Assembly: GCA_029213005.1 (NCBI GenBank) | Contig: JARGPI010000006.1 | Location: forward strand, 186,001-250,000 | DNA from: Verrucomicrobiales bacterium | GTDB taxonomy: Bacteria > Verrucomicrobiota > Verrucomicrobiia > Verrucomicrobiales > DEV007 | DNA: 64,000 nucleotides | Direction: 5' to 3' | Shown: piece by piece, positions 8,512 to 18,384 of the stretch | How positions within the stretch are numbered: the stretch's first letter is position 1 | Layout: the number at the start of each line of letters is the position of its first letter | The notes under the pieces: model-generated | The model's database searches: none | Seen by the model: only the letters and a program-made list of their open reading frames with translations | What the model was told of the DNA's origin: nothing | Position numbers and translations under genes: made by a program

Positions 8512-9693
8512 ATGGAAGAACCGAAACCGCGCAAACCGAACCTTTCCCTGACTCCCTCGGGTGCGGTGACGTTCTGGTTATCTCTGTTTGCGATTCCGTC
8601 CGGGGCTTTTCTCTACTCGGGTCCGATGGTAATTCTCGGACTACTGGGGCTCATTTCCCTACTGATCACGAAGCACCTTGCCGCCCGGCAACTGACGCAA
8701 CTGCACCTTCAGCGCCGCCTCCCCCGTCGCGGGTTTCCCGGCGAAACGTTCGAAGTGGAAACCAATATCGGCAATTCCCGGAAATCTCTGATCTCCCGCG
8801 AGATCGATTTGAACGATAAACTCGCGGGTCACGGTGGCTCCGCGATCAAATTTGCCAGTGTCGCTCCGGGCCAAACCCTGACCCGGAATTATCCAGCAAA
8901 GGTCTTCCAGCGGGGCCGACTTCAAATCCCCCACTACACCTTAAGCTCCCGCTGGCCCTTTGGATTTTTCGAGGCGACTTTGAGCGGCCATTTTGAGTCC
9001 CGCAAGGCAGGCGATGACACCATGTTAGTGGCTCCCAAACCAACGATTCCTTCCTTCGTCGACCAGATTCTGCAGCAGATTGAACAGGAAGCGGCGCTTT
9101 TTTCTGAATTAAATCCCGACGATCCAACCGAATTCCGGTCTCTCCGCAAATTCCGCTCGGGGGATTCCGTCAAATCAATTCACTGGCCGGCCTCATCCCG
9201 CTCGGATTCAATTATCGTCCGCGAATTTGACCCTCCCCGCCCGAAGCCCCAGTGTCATGGTATTCTCCTGCATCAATTTGTTCCACCGGGGGAAATGAAC
9301 CAGCCGGACCGGTTTGAAAAGATCCTCCGGATCGCCAGTGGATTGCTCGTCCGGTTCTGGCAGAGAGATCTGCCAGTGGTGATGAGAATTGAGTTTCCGA
9401 CCTCGCAGATTTTCAGAATTCCCGAACAACACCATTACCACGAAGCGCTCGATGCGTTGGCCGAGGCCATCAGTAACCCGGCCACCAAACTGGACCATCT
9501 CGATACCGGTTGGGATTGTTTCGAGGATTGCGATCAGGTCTTCGTGCTCTGCGATGGCACCCGGAACCACTGGCAGCCCCGCATCGAGGGGAAACATCCC
9601 GCACTGATCTGCATCGACCCCGAAACCGGTGGGTTCCAAACCCGGAAAACCGCCCGAACGATCAAACCCGCGGGAAAAATCCTGACAAGATGA
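8512..9693 (+). CDS. DUF58 domain membrane protein
   Basis: About 393 residues from ATG 8512; an upstream in-frame start at 8476 would overlap the ATPase gene by 32 bp and adds only a hydrophilic extension. Two N-terminal transmembrane segments (SGAVTFWLSLFAIPSGAFL and the next) precede the DUF58 core, with its signature FRSGDSVKSIHWPASSRSD near residue 215. The MoxR-DUF58-transglutaminase arrangement is conserved in many phyla; its exact role is unresolved. Confidence 0.88.
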   Translation: MEEPKPRKPNLSLTPSGAVTFWLSLFAIPSGAFLYSGPMVILGLLGLISLLITKHLAARQLTQLHLQRRLPRRGFPGETFEVETNIGNSRKSLISREIDLNDKLAGHGGSAIKFASVAPGQTLTRNYPAKVFQRGRLQIPHYTLSSRWPFGFFEATLSGHFESRKAGDDTMLVAPKPTIPSFVDQILQQIEQEAALFSELNPDDPTEFRSLRKFRSGDSVKSIHWPASSRSDSIIVREFDPPRPKPQCHGILLHQFVPPGEMNQPDRFEKILRIASGLLVRFWQRDLPVVMRIEFPTSQIFRIPEQHHYHEALDALAEAISNPATKLDHLDTGWDCFEDCDQVFVLCDGTRNHWQPRIEGKHPALICIDPETGGFQTRKTARTIKPAGKILTR

Positions 9694-11756
9694 CCACACT
9701 CATCATGTTACTCCTCACCGTGATCTTCGGCTGGATTGTTTCCGGTTCGGTGATGCCGGCATTTACCGTTCTGATCACCTGTCTGTTTTTCTATAGTCTG
9801 ATCCTGCTTCGCTTTCCGCTGAACCGCCTCCTTTTTGCCGCTGGCTCGATGCTCGTCGTCACCCTGCAGGCGCTATCGTTCCGCAATGGGTACGCAGGTA
9901 TCATCTACGAAGACCTACCGGCGAGCTACCACATTGCAATGGGCTGTTTCCTCTGGTCCTGGATGGTCGCGGCGATAAAAGATGGCAGCCGCCAAAAGGT
10001 AGCCGGTTGGTATTTCTATAGTTCGCTCGCAGGCGCTTTATTTTTATTCTGGACCGCCGCATCGGTAGAGATTTTTCGCTTCCCGCCGTATCTGGTCCGG
10101 ATCGTAGCGACGACCCCGCTGGTGCTCACCCTGTGGAAAGAATTTCATCGCAAAGAGCTGGCTCAACACCGGCAAAAAGCCTGGCTTCTCGTTTTACTTC
10201 TACCTCTCGCCGGCCTGACCTGCTCCGGTTCCCGTTCCGCTTCCTCGCAATTGAAAAAGTGGTTAAAAAAGGAGGATACCTTTACGTATGAACTGGGTGA
10301 CAGCGACGAAAATGCAAGCCGAAGCGGGGTATCGCTTTCCAGTGGCGAGGGCATTGTAGAGTTGCCGCGAAAGGCGAATATCGCGGTTGATAAAACGACC
10401 CGTTTTTATCTAAAGGTTGCCACCCTCGAGGATTTCCTCGCCCTGACCCGCAAACCTCTTTACTTGCGAACCTCGGCTGTTTCCATCTTTGAAACCGACG
10501 AAAAAATCCGCCCCATTAAAAAAGGCCGTTGGATTTTAGACGGTGACGACGGGACCAGCGACCAAATCACAACCCTCCCGGGGCGGGATTCGAAACATTC
10601 TTTTAACTACGCCGTGGTGCTGCCGAAAGAAGATGCCAAAATCATCCCCCTGGTTGCGGGGACCCGTCGTATCTACGCGGACGAAGTTTTTCACTTTTCT
10701 GAAAGTCGCTACCAATTGGAACAGCCAACCGAAGCCGAATGGGTTCGCTTCTCCGCGATTGGACCTCTGGAAGCAAGAATCGAAAGGTTTCCTCCCCGAC
10801 AAGAATCCGCCGACAGCCCTCACCTCACTCTCCCTAATACCGCATTGGCCGCGAAGGTCAGAAATTTAACAGAATCGTTTGCTGGAAGCCAGTCACCGGC
10901 GAACGAAATTTCTGACTATCTACAGGAACGTTGTCGCTATTCCCTGAAATATCGGAACCCCGCGAATCTCACCCCGATAGAAAATCTGCTCTTTGGAGAA
11001 AAAAAGGGACACTGCGAACTGTTCGCCTCCGCTACTGTCATGATGCTGAGAAGCGTCGGAATCCCGTCGCGAATTGCCTACGGTTACACCGGAGGAGCAT
11101 CGAACCGCGAAGAACTGGCGATAGCCTTCCGGGGAAGTGACATCCACGCCTGGGCCGAGATTTTGAACGAACGGGGCGAATGGCAGATCTTCGACACCAC
11201 CCCGACCAATCGCGGTGCGGCAAGATTGGCGAGAGCGACCTCAAACGGCGGCATCGATTGGAAAATGGCCGCCTTCAATCCCGAAGCGGGAATGAATCTG
11301 AGTGATGACGAGTCGGGAAACCGAACGGCGATTGCGCTGCTCTTCGCCAATTTCTCGGACTGGTCAGCAAGTTACTTTCTTTACCTGATGGGAGGTCTCG
11401 CTGTCATCCTGTTCGCCGGGAGGTGGATTTTTACAAAATGGTGGAGCCCCAATTCCACCGGAGTCGGCAACATTCCCGGGAGCACCGATTTAAACGAGTC
11501 CAGCGTCACCTCGAAGCGCCCTGATTTTGTAAACGCCATTCTTTCCCTCGGCGAAAAAGCGGGAATTCCCCGCCAGCCCGGCGTAACTCTGAGAGAATAC
11601 GTCAAGTCTCTCAACGATCAGGGCGTTGGCTACAAAGACCTTACCGAAGCGGTGGAGTACTTCTACGAAGTCCAATACGGCAACAAAACCGCCAACCCAA
11701 CCACAGAGCGGGGATTTCTACGCTCGATCCGGGCCTACGAAAAAGGAAAATCCTAG
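9690..11756 (+). CDS. transglutaminase-like membrane protein
   Basis: 688 residues from ATG 9690, which overlaps the DUF58 stop by ATGA; the same frame is open further upstream but that part lies inside the DUF58 gene. Five or more N-terminal transmembrane segments come first, then a periplasmic transglutaminase core with the likely Cys-His-Asp triad (GHCELFASA, DIHAWAEI, FDTTP). A further membrane helix near residue 560 is followed by a cytoplasmic tail resembling DUF4129. It probably works with the two upstream genes on an extracytoplasmic protein substrate. A short AGTCT/AGACT inverted repeat follows the stop. Confidence 0.9.
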   Translation: MTTLIMLLLTVIFGWIVSGSVMPAFTVLITCLFFYSLILLRFPLNRLLFAAGSMLVVTLQALSFRNGYAGIIYEDLPASYHIAMGCFLWSWMVAAIKDGSRQKVAGWYFYSSLAGALFLFWTAASVEIFRFPPYLVRIVATTPLVLTLWKEFHRKELAQHRQKAWLLVLLLPLAGLTCSGSRSASSQLKKWLKKEDTFTYELGDSDENASRSGVSLSSGEGIVELPRKANIAVDKTTRFYLKVATLEDFLALTRKPLYLRTSAVSIFETDEKIRPIKKGRWILDGDDGTSDQITTLPGRDSKHSFNYAVVLPKEDAKIIPLVAGTRRIYADEVFHFSESRYQLEQPTEAEWVRFSAIGPLEARIERFPPRQESADSPHLTLPNTALAAKVRNLTESFAGSQSPANEISDYLQERCRYSLKYRNPANLTPIENLLFGEKKGHCELFASATVMMLRSVGIPSRIAYGYTGGASNREELAIAFRGSDIHAWAEILNERGEWQIFDTTPTNRGAARLARATSNGGIDWKMAAFNPEAGMNLSDDESGNRTAIALLFANFSDWSASYFLYLMGGLAVILFAGRWIFTKWWSPNSTGVGNIPGSTDLNESSVTSKRPDFVNAILSLGEKAGIPRQPGVTLREYVKSLNDQGVGYKDLTEAVEYFYEVQYGNKTANPTTERGFLRSIRAYEKGKS

Positions 11757-11855
11757 TCTGAAAAAAGACTGTTCAGCTGAAAAAGTCACATTCTCCGAGA
11801 ATTATTGTGAAATGAAATATTTGACTTAGGTGTATTTCTTGTCTCTCCTAGGATT

Positions 11856-12830
11856 ATGGCTACAGAAGGCAAAATTTCCGGGGAATCACAAAAACGCTAC
11901 AGTCGACTTGTCGACATGTGGGCAGCGCCGGGATTGAATCCGACCAACATCGATGTTCTTACAAAACTGAAGTCAGCAGAGGACCGGCAGTTCTCCAAGA
12001 ACATGGCGATTACCGGTAAAATCTTCGACAAAGATACCGAAGCCAAAACCGACGATGAAACTCACATCATCGGTATCCGGACGGATATCTGGAAGCCGAG
12101 CAAAGAAGACCGTGAGCGCTCTCTCAACGCAATCAAGAAGAAGCGCAAACAGGAGCTTAAAGGCCAGATCAAAGCCTCGGGTCGACTCACCAAGTCTGAG
12201 CAAACTCAGCTCGATGCCAAGATGGAAAATGACGATACCATGTCGATGAGCGACAAGAACGTCGATAAAGCCAGACTGGTACTCAAGCTGTTCCGTTCCA
12301 CCGGCAAAAACATCAACTGGAAGGGTTCACTTGAGGAATTAACCGTTCGCGAAGTCCACCAGTCTATCGGAAGCCGGAAAGCTCTCATCACCTTTGCGAT
12401 CAACCTGCCGGGTTACGAATACCTTGTCGTGATTCAGCAATGCCGCCGTTTTTTCCGCCCGGCGGTTTTCTCCTTCGCCTACCTCAACGACAAAACCGAT
12501 GAAATGTGGTACATCGATGTCAAAAAATACTGGGTGTCGTGGGGGATCGATTACCATGTCGAAGCCCAGGGCAAACGTATCGGAAAGATCGATGGCAAAT
12601 TGCTGGCTCTGGGGACCGATTCCCGGATCAAAATCAAAGAGCCGTCACTGGCACAGGATCAGAAGTTTATCGATCTACTGACGCTGTTCTCTGCGAGTAT
12701 CGGCTTTCACAAAACGATCTGGAAAAACATCCGGAAACGGGTCAGAAACGTCAACGACGGCTCTTCCGTCCACATTATCGAAGACGAGGAACTCTGGCTG
12801 CTCAAAAACCCGAGACGGGTGATGAGATAG
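11856..12830 (+). CDS. unrecognised cytoplasmic protein, possibly tubby/LURP-like at C-terminus
   Basis: 324 residues, no signal peptide or membrane segment. The first 150 residues are charged and Lys-rich. The second half contains beta-rich stretches with RRFFRPAVFSFAYLNDKTDE and YHVEAQGKRIGKIDGKLL, the latter reminiscent of LURP-one/tubby C-terminal domains; this resemblance is weak and read by eye. The gene stands alone, with a TTGACT box 30 bp upstream and a strong terminator at 12855-12895. I do not recognise the function. Confidence 0.7.
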   Translation: MATEGKISGESQKRYSRLVDMWAAPGLNPTNIDVLTKLKSAEDRQFSKNMAITGKIFDKDTEAKTDDETHIIGIRTDIWKPSKEDRERSLNAIKKKRKQELKGQIKASGRLTKSEQTQLDAKMENDDTMSMSDKNVDKARLVLKLFRSTGKNINWKGSLEELTVREVHQSIGSRKALITFAINLPGYEYLVVIQQCRRFFRPAVFSFAYLNDKTDEMWYIDVKKYWVSWGIDYHVEAQGKRIGKIDGKLLALGTDSRIKIKEPSLAQDQKFIDLLTLFSASIGFHKTIWKNIRKRVRNVNDGSSVHIIEDEELWLLKNPRRVMR

Positions 12831-12854
12831 CCTCTTCTCGGTGAAAAGGTCTTC

Positions 12855-12895
12855 CCCACGAGCTGCCATTTCTGCTAATGGTATCGTGGGTTTTT
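12855..12895 (+). terminator. rho-independent terminator
   Basis: Long hairpin: outer stem CCCACGA / TCGTGGG, inner stem TGCCATT / AATGGTA with one G-T pair, then TTTTT. It ends the 11856 gene. The ATG at 12878 falls in its stem, which argues for the later start of the next gene. Confidence 0.85.
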
Positions 12896-12904
12896 GACCT
12901 TTTT

Positions 12905-15900
12905 ATGAAAAACGTTTTTGTCCTGTTTACCCTGCTGTTCTCGCTTCCTCTCTTCGCAGAGGAAAAGGAGAGTCTGACTTTTGAAAAGTGGACTCCTCAT
13001 TTCGAAGTTCCCGATCCGGTCGCCATATCCTTCGACCCCTTCGGGCGCGCTTATGTGACCCAGACCCAGCGTCGCAAAAGCCAGGATCTGGACATCCGGA
13101 AAAACCTCGACTGGGTGGTGCGTGACATCAGTTCTCAATCAATCGAGGACAAGGAAGCGCTCTATCGGGAAAAATTCACCCCGGAGAACAGTGATGCCAA
13201 TAAGCATCGGGTCGACGACCTCAACGGCGATGGCATTCACGATATAGCGGACCTTCAGGTGCTAACCGAGCGAATCCACCTCGTTACCGATACCGACGGA
13301 GACGGTTACGCTGACCAGTCATCCGTTTTTGCCGAGGATATGAGCGACCTCCTCACCGGAGTAGCGGGAGGTGTGTTATTTCATGAGGGCGAGGTTTTCA
13401 CCTGCCCGGTTCCGGAGCTGATCCGGTTTCGCGATACCGACGGGGACGATGTTGCCGATCACAAAACCAGTCTTGTCCGTGGTTTTGGAGTAAAAATCGC
13501 CTACGCGGGCCACGATATGCACGGCCTGACTGCCGGACCGGACGGTCGCCTCTACTGGACCGTGGGCGATAAAGGGCTCAGCGTGATGTCGAAGGAGGGT
13601 CTGAAATTTCACTACCCCAATGAAGGCGCCCTGATGCGTTGTGAAGTGGATGGCTCCAATTTTGAAGTGTTTGCCCACGGACTTCGCAACATCCAGGAAA
13701 TCGCTTTTGATCAATACGGCAATTTCTTCGGAGTCGACAACGACGCGGACGGGAAAGGCGAAAAGGAACGTTTCGTCCACGTCGAGCAATACAGCGACGC
13801 CGGTTGGCGCTCGAATTGGCAATACCGGATGGAGAAATACAATCCCTGGATGGACGAAAATCTTCACATCCCCTACCACGAGGGCCAGCCGCTCTGGATT
13901 ACTCCACCCCGGAGCAACTACGAGAACGGTCCCGCCGGTTTCAAATTCAATCCTGGCACTGCGCTTTCCGAAAAATACCGGAACCACTTTTTCCTGACCA
14001 GTGCCCCCCGGGGCCAGCAATGGGCCTTTCAAATCGAACCGGAAGGTGACAGTTTCAACATGGTCAATGACCGTCAGGTCGGAGAAGGAGTCGCGCTCGT
14101 CGGTCTCTGCTTCGGACCGGATGGCGGCCTCTACGGCGTCGACTGGGGAGCGACGGAATACCCGCTCAATGAAAAAGGCGGAGTTTGGCGGATCGATGTT
14201 CCCGAGTCTGAGAAACATCCGCTGCGAAAGGCCACTAAGGAGGCGCTCGCCGCAGATTTCACCAAAATGGAGGAACCCGACATCGCTACCTACTTCGAAA
14301 ATCCCGATCAGCGGGTCAGATTGAAAGCTCAATATGAGCTGGCCTTTCGCGGCGACGGCTTCACCCTCTACAACATCGCGGAAACCTCTCCCGACCAACT
14401 TGCCCGAATTCATGCGGTGTGGGGTCTTGGACAAATCGTCAGGAGTGATTGGAAATTCGGTCAGAAAGCGCTGCTCAAATTACTCAAGAGCGAGACCGAT
14501 CCCGAAGTTCTCATCCAACTGCTCCGTGTATCATCGGACCGTTTCGGCAGCCGACTCGCGCTTCACGAAGTTCCCGCTCCCACCACTGCTATGACCGATT
14601 TTGCGCCTCAGGTGGCTCCATTTCTGAGCCATGACTCCATCCGGGTTCAGGTTCAGGCCCTGCTGGCTCTCGCCCGGATTGGTGACCCTGCAATGACAGA
14701 TACCATTCTCGATTATCTGAATCAGGAAAAACCCCAACTCAAAGACAGCATGATTCGCCATGCCGGCACGATGGCCCTGGCCGGCTGCGTCAGCTCTGAC
14801 CAACTGAAACCAACAGATGATGACCGCCAGTTTCGCTCTGTCTGCAAAGTTCTCGCCCTTCGTAAACGGCTCGATGCCACCGCGGCCCTTTTCCTCACAC
14901 ACAGCGACCCAGTCATCGCTGCGGAAGCGGCAATAGCGATCTATGGCGACTGGACCATTCCCGGAGCTATGCCGAACCTTGCGGAAGCACTGGGACAACA
15001 CCCGGAGAATGAACTTTTTACCCGGAGATCAATTGCCGCGAACTTATACGGAGGGACTTCAGAAGATGCGGCCCGCGTCGTTACTTACTTGAAAACCAAC
15101 CCAAAATTTTCAAAAGTTGCACTCGACGCTTTGGAACGCTGGAACCAACCCGACGAGCTTGACCCCGTGGAAGGCCGCTACCGCCCCCTTGAGACGCGTG
15201 ACTCTGAGATTCTGACGAAAGCGCTGTCACCTCATCTGAGTGATCTATTAATCTCGCAGAATACCAACATCGCCTCCCGGATTATGGATCTGGCGACCGA
15301 TTTGAAGATGCCCCTCAGCTCCGACGCTCTGCTCGTTATCGCAGAGAACTCCGCTGCGCCCGAAGATCTTAAAATTTCGGCGCTCCAGGGACTCACCGCT
15401 CAGACACATGAGAAAGCTGTCGCAATCGCTTTGAACTATCTGGAAACCGCTTCCCCGGATCTAAAAATCGCTGCCCTTAAGGCGATCACGAAGCTTGATA
15501 AAACTCAGAGCCTATCAAAAATCACGGCGCTTTTGGAAGATCCACAAACGCCTGCGATCGTGAAGCAGTTTGCGATCCATCGTTTACCCGAAGTCAACGG
15601 AACTGCATTACTCACCCAACTCTGGGAGAACGTGAAATCTGAAACCGCGCCACCGGAACTCACGCTCGATATCACAGAGGCAGCGGGAAAAAGTGAATCG
15701 CTAACTACCGAGGTGCAGGCCTACGAAGCGGCGTCTATGGCAAAAGCCGCCACCGAGCCACTCGCTCCGTTTCTCTACACCAAAACCGGAGGTGATGTCA
15801 ACCGCGGCAAACAGGTCTTCGATCACCACGTCGCCGCCCAATGTGTGCGCTGCCACAAAATTGAGAAAGGCAAAGGAAGTGATGTTGGCCCGATTCTTGC

Positions 15901-16204
15901 AGACATAGGTAAAAAGAAAGGTGTCGACCACCTGCTGGAGTCGCTTGTTGCGCCCCAGGCTCAGGTTACCAAAGGGTATGGCACCATCGGCATCACACTG
16001 AAAAATGGCGCCACGGTATCGGGCCAATTTCGGGAAGAGACCGATAAACACGTAATCGTCCGCGCTCCGGACAAAACGATCACAAAGGTGAAGCTGGAAG
16101 ACATCAAAGAGCGCAGCCCGGTGGTATCAACCATGCCGCCGATGGGATTCATTCTCACCAAGTCTGAAATGCGGGATTTGATTGCCTACCTCATGACGCT
16201 CTAA
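12905..16204 (+). CDS. PVC-type membrane-bound dehydrogenase with HEAT repeats and cytochrome c domain
   Basis: 1099 residues from ATG 12905, giving the signal peptide MKNVFVLFTLLFSLPLFA; the in-frame ATG at 12878 lies inside the preceding terminator. Residues 20-430 form the NHL/glucose-dehydrogenase-like propeller of the PVC membrane-bound dehydrogenase family (AYAGHDMHGLTAGPDGRLYW, GLRNIQEIAFDQYGN). The middle, about 450-950, is a HEAT-like array. The C-terminus has a single haem c site CVRCH in AAQCVRCHKIEKGKGSDVGP and the family ending (GATVSGQFREETDKH, TMPPMGFILTKSEM, DLIAYLMTL). It is presumably a periplasmic oxidoreductase; substrates of the family are mostly unknown. Confidence 0.92.
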   Translation: MKNVFVLFTLLFSLPLFAEEKESLTFEKWTPHFEVPDPVAISFDPFGRAYVTQTQRRKSQDLDIRKNLDWVVRDISSQSIEDKEALYREKFTPENSDANKHRVDDLNGDGIHDIADLQVLTERIHLVTDTDGDGYADQSSVFAEDMSDLLTGVAGGVLFHEGEVFTCPVPELIRFRDTDGDDVADHKTSLVRGFGVKIAYAGHDMHGLTAGPDGRLYWTVGDKGLSVMSKEGLKFHYPNEGALMRCEVDGSNFEVFAHGLRNIQEIAFDQYGNFFGVDNDADGKGEKERFVHVEQYSDAGWRSNWQYRMEKYNPWMDENLHIPYHEGQPLWITPPRSNYENGPAGFKFNPGTALSEKYRNHFFLTSAPRGQQWAFQIEPEGDSFNMVNDRQVGEGVALVGLCFGPDGGLYGVDWGATEYPLNEKGGVWRIDVPESEKHPLRKATKEALAADFTKMEEPDIATYFENPDQRVRLKAQYELAFRGDGFTLYNIAETSPDQLARIHAVWGLGQIVRSDWKFGQKALLKLLKSETDPEVLIQLLRVSSDRFGSRLALHEVPAPTTAMTDFAPQVAPFLSHDSIRVQVQALLALARIGDPAMTDTILDYLNQEKPQLKDSMIRHAGTMALAGCVSSDQLKPTDDDRQFRSVCKVLALRKRLDATAALFLTHSDPVIAAEAAIAIYGDWTIPGAMPNLAEALGQHPENELFTRRSIAANLYGGTSEDAARVVTYLKTNPKFSKVALDALERWNQPDELDPVEGRYRPLETRDSEILTKALSPHLSDLLISQNTNIASRIMDLATDLKMPLSSDALLVIAENSAAPEDLKISALQGLTAQTHEKAVAIALNYLETASPDLKIAALKAITKLDKTQSLSKITALLEDPQTPAIVKQFAIHRLPEVNGTALLTQLWENVKSETAPPELTLDITEAAGKSESLTTEVQAYEAASMAKAATEPLAPFLYTKTGGDVNRGKQVFDHHVAAQCVRCHKIEKGKGSDVGPILADIGKKKGVDHLLESLVAPQAQVTKGYGTIGITLKNGATVSGQFREETDKHVIVRAPDKTITKVKLEDIKERSPVVSTMPPMGFILTKSEMRDLIAYLMTL

Positions 16205-16284
16205 AAACTCCCGTTGATTCGCTCTATATATTTTTTCAAACAAACTGCTTGCTTGACCCAACTTTTTAGGTAGTATGTGTATTG

Positions 16285-16974
16285 GCTGCTAACGAAAGGG
16301 GAAGAGATTCCGTAAAACCTGAGAAGGCGGCAAGAAGAGAATTCAAGTCGTTCAAGGTTACGGCCTTAGGCGATTGGAAAACGATTCGATCAGCCCTTAA
16401 AAAAGGCTGGATATGTAGGGAAAAGTATTGAGCGAGAGTTCAGCACTCAACCTACTTATTACCGGGGGCGGAAGACCCGTCCTGAATTAAAGTGGGGACA
16501 CTTTGATTGCAGAGTGAATTAACTGACTGTCTAACTGAATAGATAGTGACCAATTTGAGAAGCTGAATACAGCAACTGTATTGAAGGAAAATATTTGACT
16601 TGGAGTTTAGGGAAAATAGGAGAGAGGCAGCCGAGTGGTTGCGCATCAAACTGAAAAGCCCGGAACCTGAATCAGAAATTATCACGAAGACAGAGACTGG
16701 TTTGGAACATTCAAACAATTGGAAACAGGAAATCAGATAGAGAAAGCCACGGTTCCTCAAACAGGTAATATCCAAACCAAAGGTGATGACAGTGAAGTCT
16801 CCTTAAAACAGAGAAAGATCTGTCAGACAGCAACAGACGTGAAGCACCTGTTACTGAGTTTGCTCCTCGAACGCTTCTGAAATCGAGGGTTAGTAAATTA
16901 CCGTTTCACCAAGCTAATAGTATCGGTAGAAATTAAGAAGAACCTTTGCGACCTCGGCCGCAAAGGTTTTTTTT
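16285..16974 (+). ncRNA. candidate large structured RNA (about 690 nt)
   Basis: There is no plausible gene between 16205 and 17015. The stretch is full of hairpins on the + strand: 16389-16412; a nested pair 16415-16455 (GTAGG/CCTAC around TTGAG/CTCAA); 16463-16479; AAAGTG-GGGA-CACTTT at 16489-16504 with a GNRA loop; AATACAG-CAA-CTGTATT at 16566-16582; 16700-16716; 16832-16852; CCTCGA/TCGAGG at 16865-16888. It ends with a perfect terminator at 16941-16974. A TTGACC box at 16253 may be the -35; the -10 and 5' end are unclear. No match to RNase P RNA, tmRNA, 6S or a group II intron domain V was seen. An untranslated tail of the upstream gene is the alternative. Confidence 0.5.
16941..16974 (+). 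terminator. rho-independent terminator
   Basis: Ten-base perfect stem AACCTTTGCG / CGCAAAGGTT with an 8-base loop, running into eight T. It closes the non-coding stretch described above. Confidence 0.92.
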
Positions 16975-17015
16975 GCATCTTGAGGAGAAGCAACAGAAAC
17001 TCTAAAGATCTTTTC

Positions 17016-17195
17016 ATGTCCAAAAAGCAGATATCCTTCATCGTCTTTTTAGCCTTCCTGCTACAGAACTTCGTTTATTACATCGGCGATGGTGCCGAGG
17101 GACGCATCATTTATCATCTCGCCACCTTGACCATTTTTGTGATCGTGGCGTTCTTCGTGTTGAAGGCCAATTACTCGGGGACCAAGTGGTTTTGA
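17016..17195 (+). CDS. 59-residue membrane protein
   Basis: From ATG 17016 (a longer frame from 16980 adds a hydrophilic, unlikely N-terminus overlapping the terminator zone). The sequence begins MSKKQISFIVFLAFLL and has two hydrophobic segments separated by a short polar turn (GDGAEGRI). No family recognised. It starts 42 bp after the terminator and is followed by the REP-like array. A real gene is plausible because the start, composition and hydrophobic pattern are coherent, but small size limits certainty. Confidence 0.5.
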   Translation: MSKKQISFIVFLAFLLQNFVYYIGDGAEGRIIYHLATLTIFVIVAFFVLKANYSGTKWF

Positions 17196-17267
17196 GAGAG
17201 TGCCGCCGAAAAGGAAGACGGAGTGTCCGCCAATTCGCGCCCCTAGTTTACCATGGCTTGTGCAAAC

Positions 17268-18330
17268 CGTTTAAAAAACTGTTCTACAGCGAAGCATCAT
17301 GTAACCCGTAAAACAGTTTTCCAAACTGTTCACGCAACCCCAGCCATCAACCCTCACGCTTGCCGATCAATTCGTTTCATCCGACCGGATTCTTCACATT
17401 CGCGGATATTCTTTTCCATTCGCGATAGAAATCATTCTCACACTCACTCCGTTTAGGCACTGATTAGAAATAGGGAATTTGTATCGCGAATGTAAATGAA
17501 TGTTATCGAATGACGCGAATTTCGAAAATGCTCAGCAATTCCAAACTATCCGCGCAACCCCGACCCGCATTCCGGGCAAGTGCCCAAAGCTTGAGAAAAA
17601 CAGTTTAAAAAACTGTTCTACAACGAAGCGCGCTAGCAACCCATAACCCGTAAAACAGTTTTCCAAACTGTTCGCGCCCCCCCGGCCATCAACCCTCACG
17701 CTTGCCAATCAATCCGTTTCATCCGACCGGATTCTTCACATTCGCGGATATTCTTTTCCATTCGCGATAGAAGACATTCTAACATTCACACCGTTTAGGC
17801 ACTGATTAGAAATAGAGAATCTGTATCGCGAATGTAAAAGAATGTTACCAAATGACGCGAATTTCGAAAATGCTCAGCACAATTCCAAACGTTCGAGCAA
17901 CCCCGAGCAGCATCCAAAGCCGGTGCCCAAAGCTTGAGAAAAACCGTTTAAAAAACTGTTCTACAACGGAGCGCCACGCACACCAATAACCGGTAAAACA
18001 GTTTTCCAAACTGTTCACGCAACCCCAGCTATCGTCCCAAGCCGGAACCGTCACGCTTGCCGATCAATCCGTTTCATCCGACCGGATTCTTCACATTCGC
18101 GGATATTCTTTTCCTTTCGCGATAGAAGACATTCTAACATTCACACCGTTTAGACACTGATTAAAAATAGAGAATCTGTATCGCGAATGTAAAAGAATGT
18201 TACCGAATGACGCGAATTTCGAAAATGCTCAGCACAATTCCAAACGGTTCGCGCAACCCCGACCCCACATCCCAAGCCGCTGCCCAAAGCCTGAGAATAA
18301 CCGTTTAAAAAAACGGTTCTACGACTGGTG
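17268..18330. repeat. tandem array of about 340-bp units built from REP/BIME-like palindromes
   Basis: Three full units and a partial fourth begin at 17268, 17601, 17944 and 18301 (periods 333, 343, 357). Each unit opens with CAGTTTAAAAAACTG or CCGTTTAAAAAACTG followed by TTCTAC. Next comes an inverted relative, GTAAAACAGTTTTCCAAACTG, interrupted here only by its spacer. Then come two arms around ATTCTTTTCCATTCGCGATA that are inverted with respect to a later TATCGCGAATGTAAAAGAAT, so most of the unit can fold back. Read on the minus strand the first palindrome is GTAGAACAGTTTTTTAAAC, with the GTAG foot typical of REP elements. No gene is supported in 17196-18384. Confidence 0.85.
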
Positions 18331-18384
18331 CCACAAAAACTGTTTCCCCCGGGCCATGAGCAACAGACCCGCCCCCACCTCAGT

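Noticed and set aside
16619..16690. tRNA-Ser gene
   Set aside because: Only the acceptor/D-arm resemblance is present; there is no T-arm, anticodon stem or 3' acceptor partner.
16285..16974. RNase P RNA, tmRNA or group II intron
   Set aside because: None of their hallmark conserved blocks were found in this stretch.
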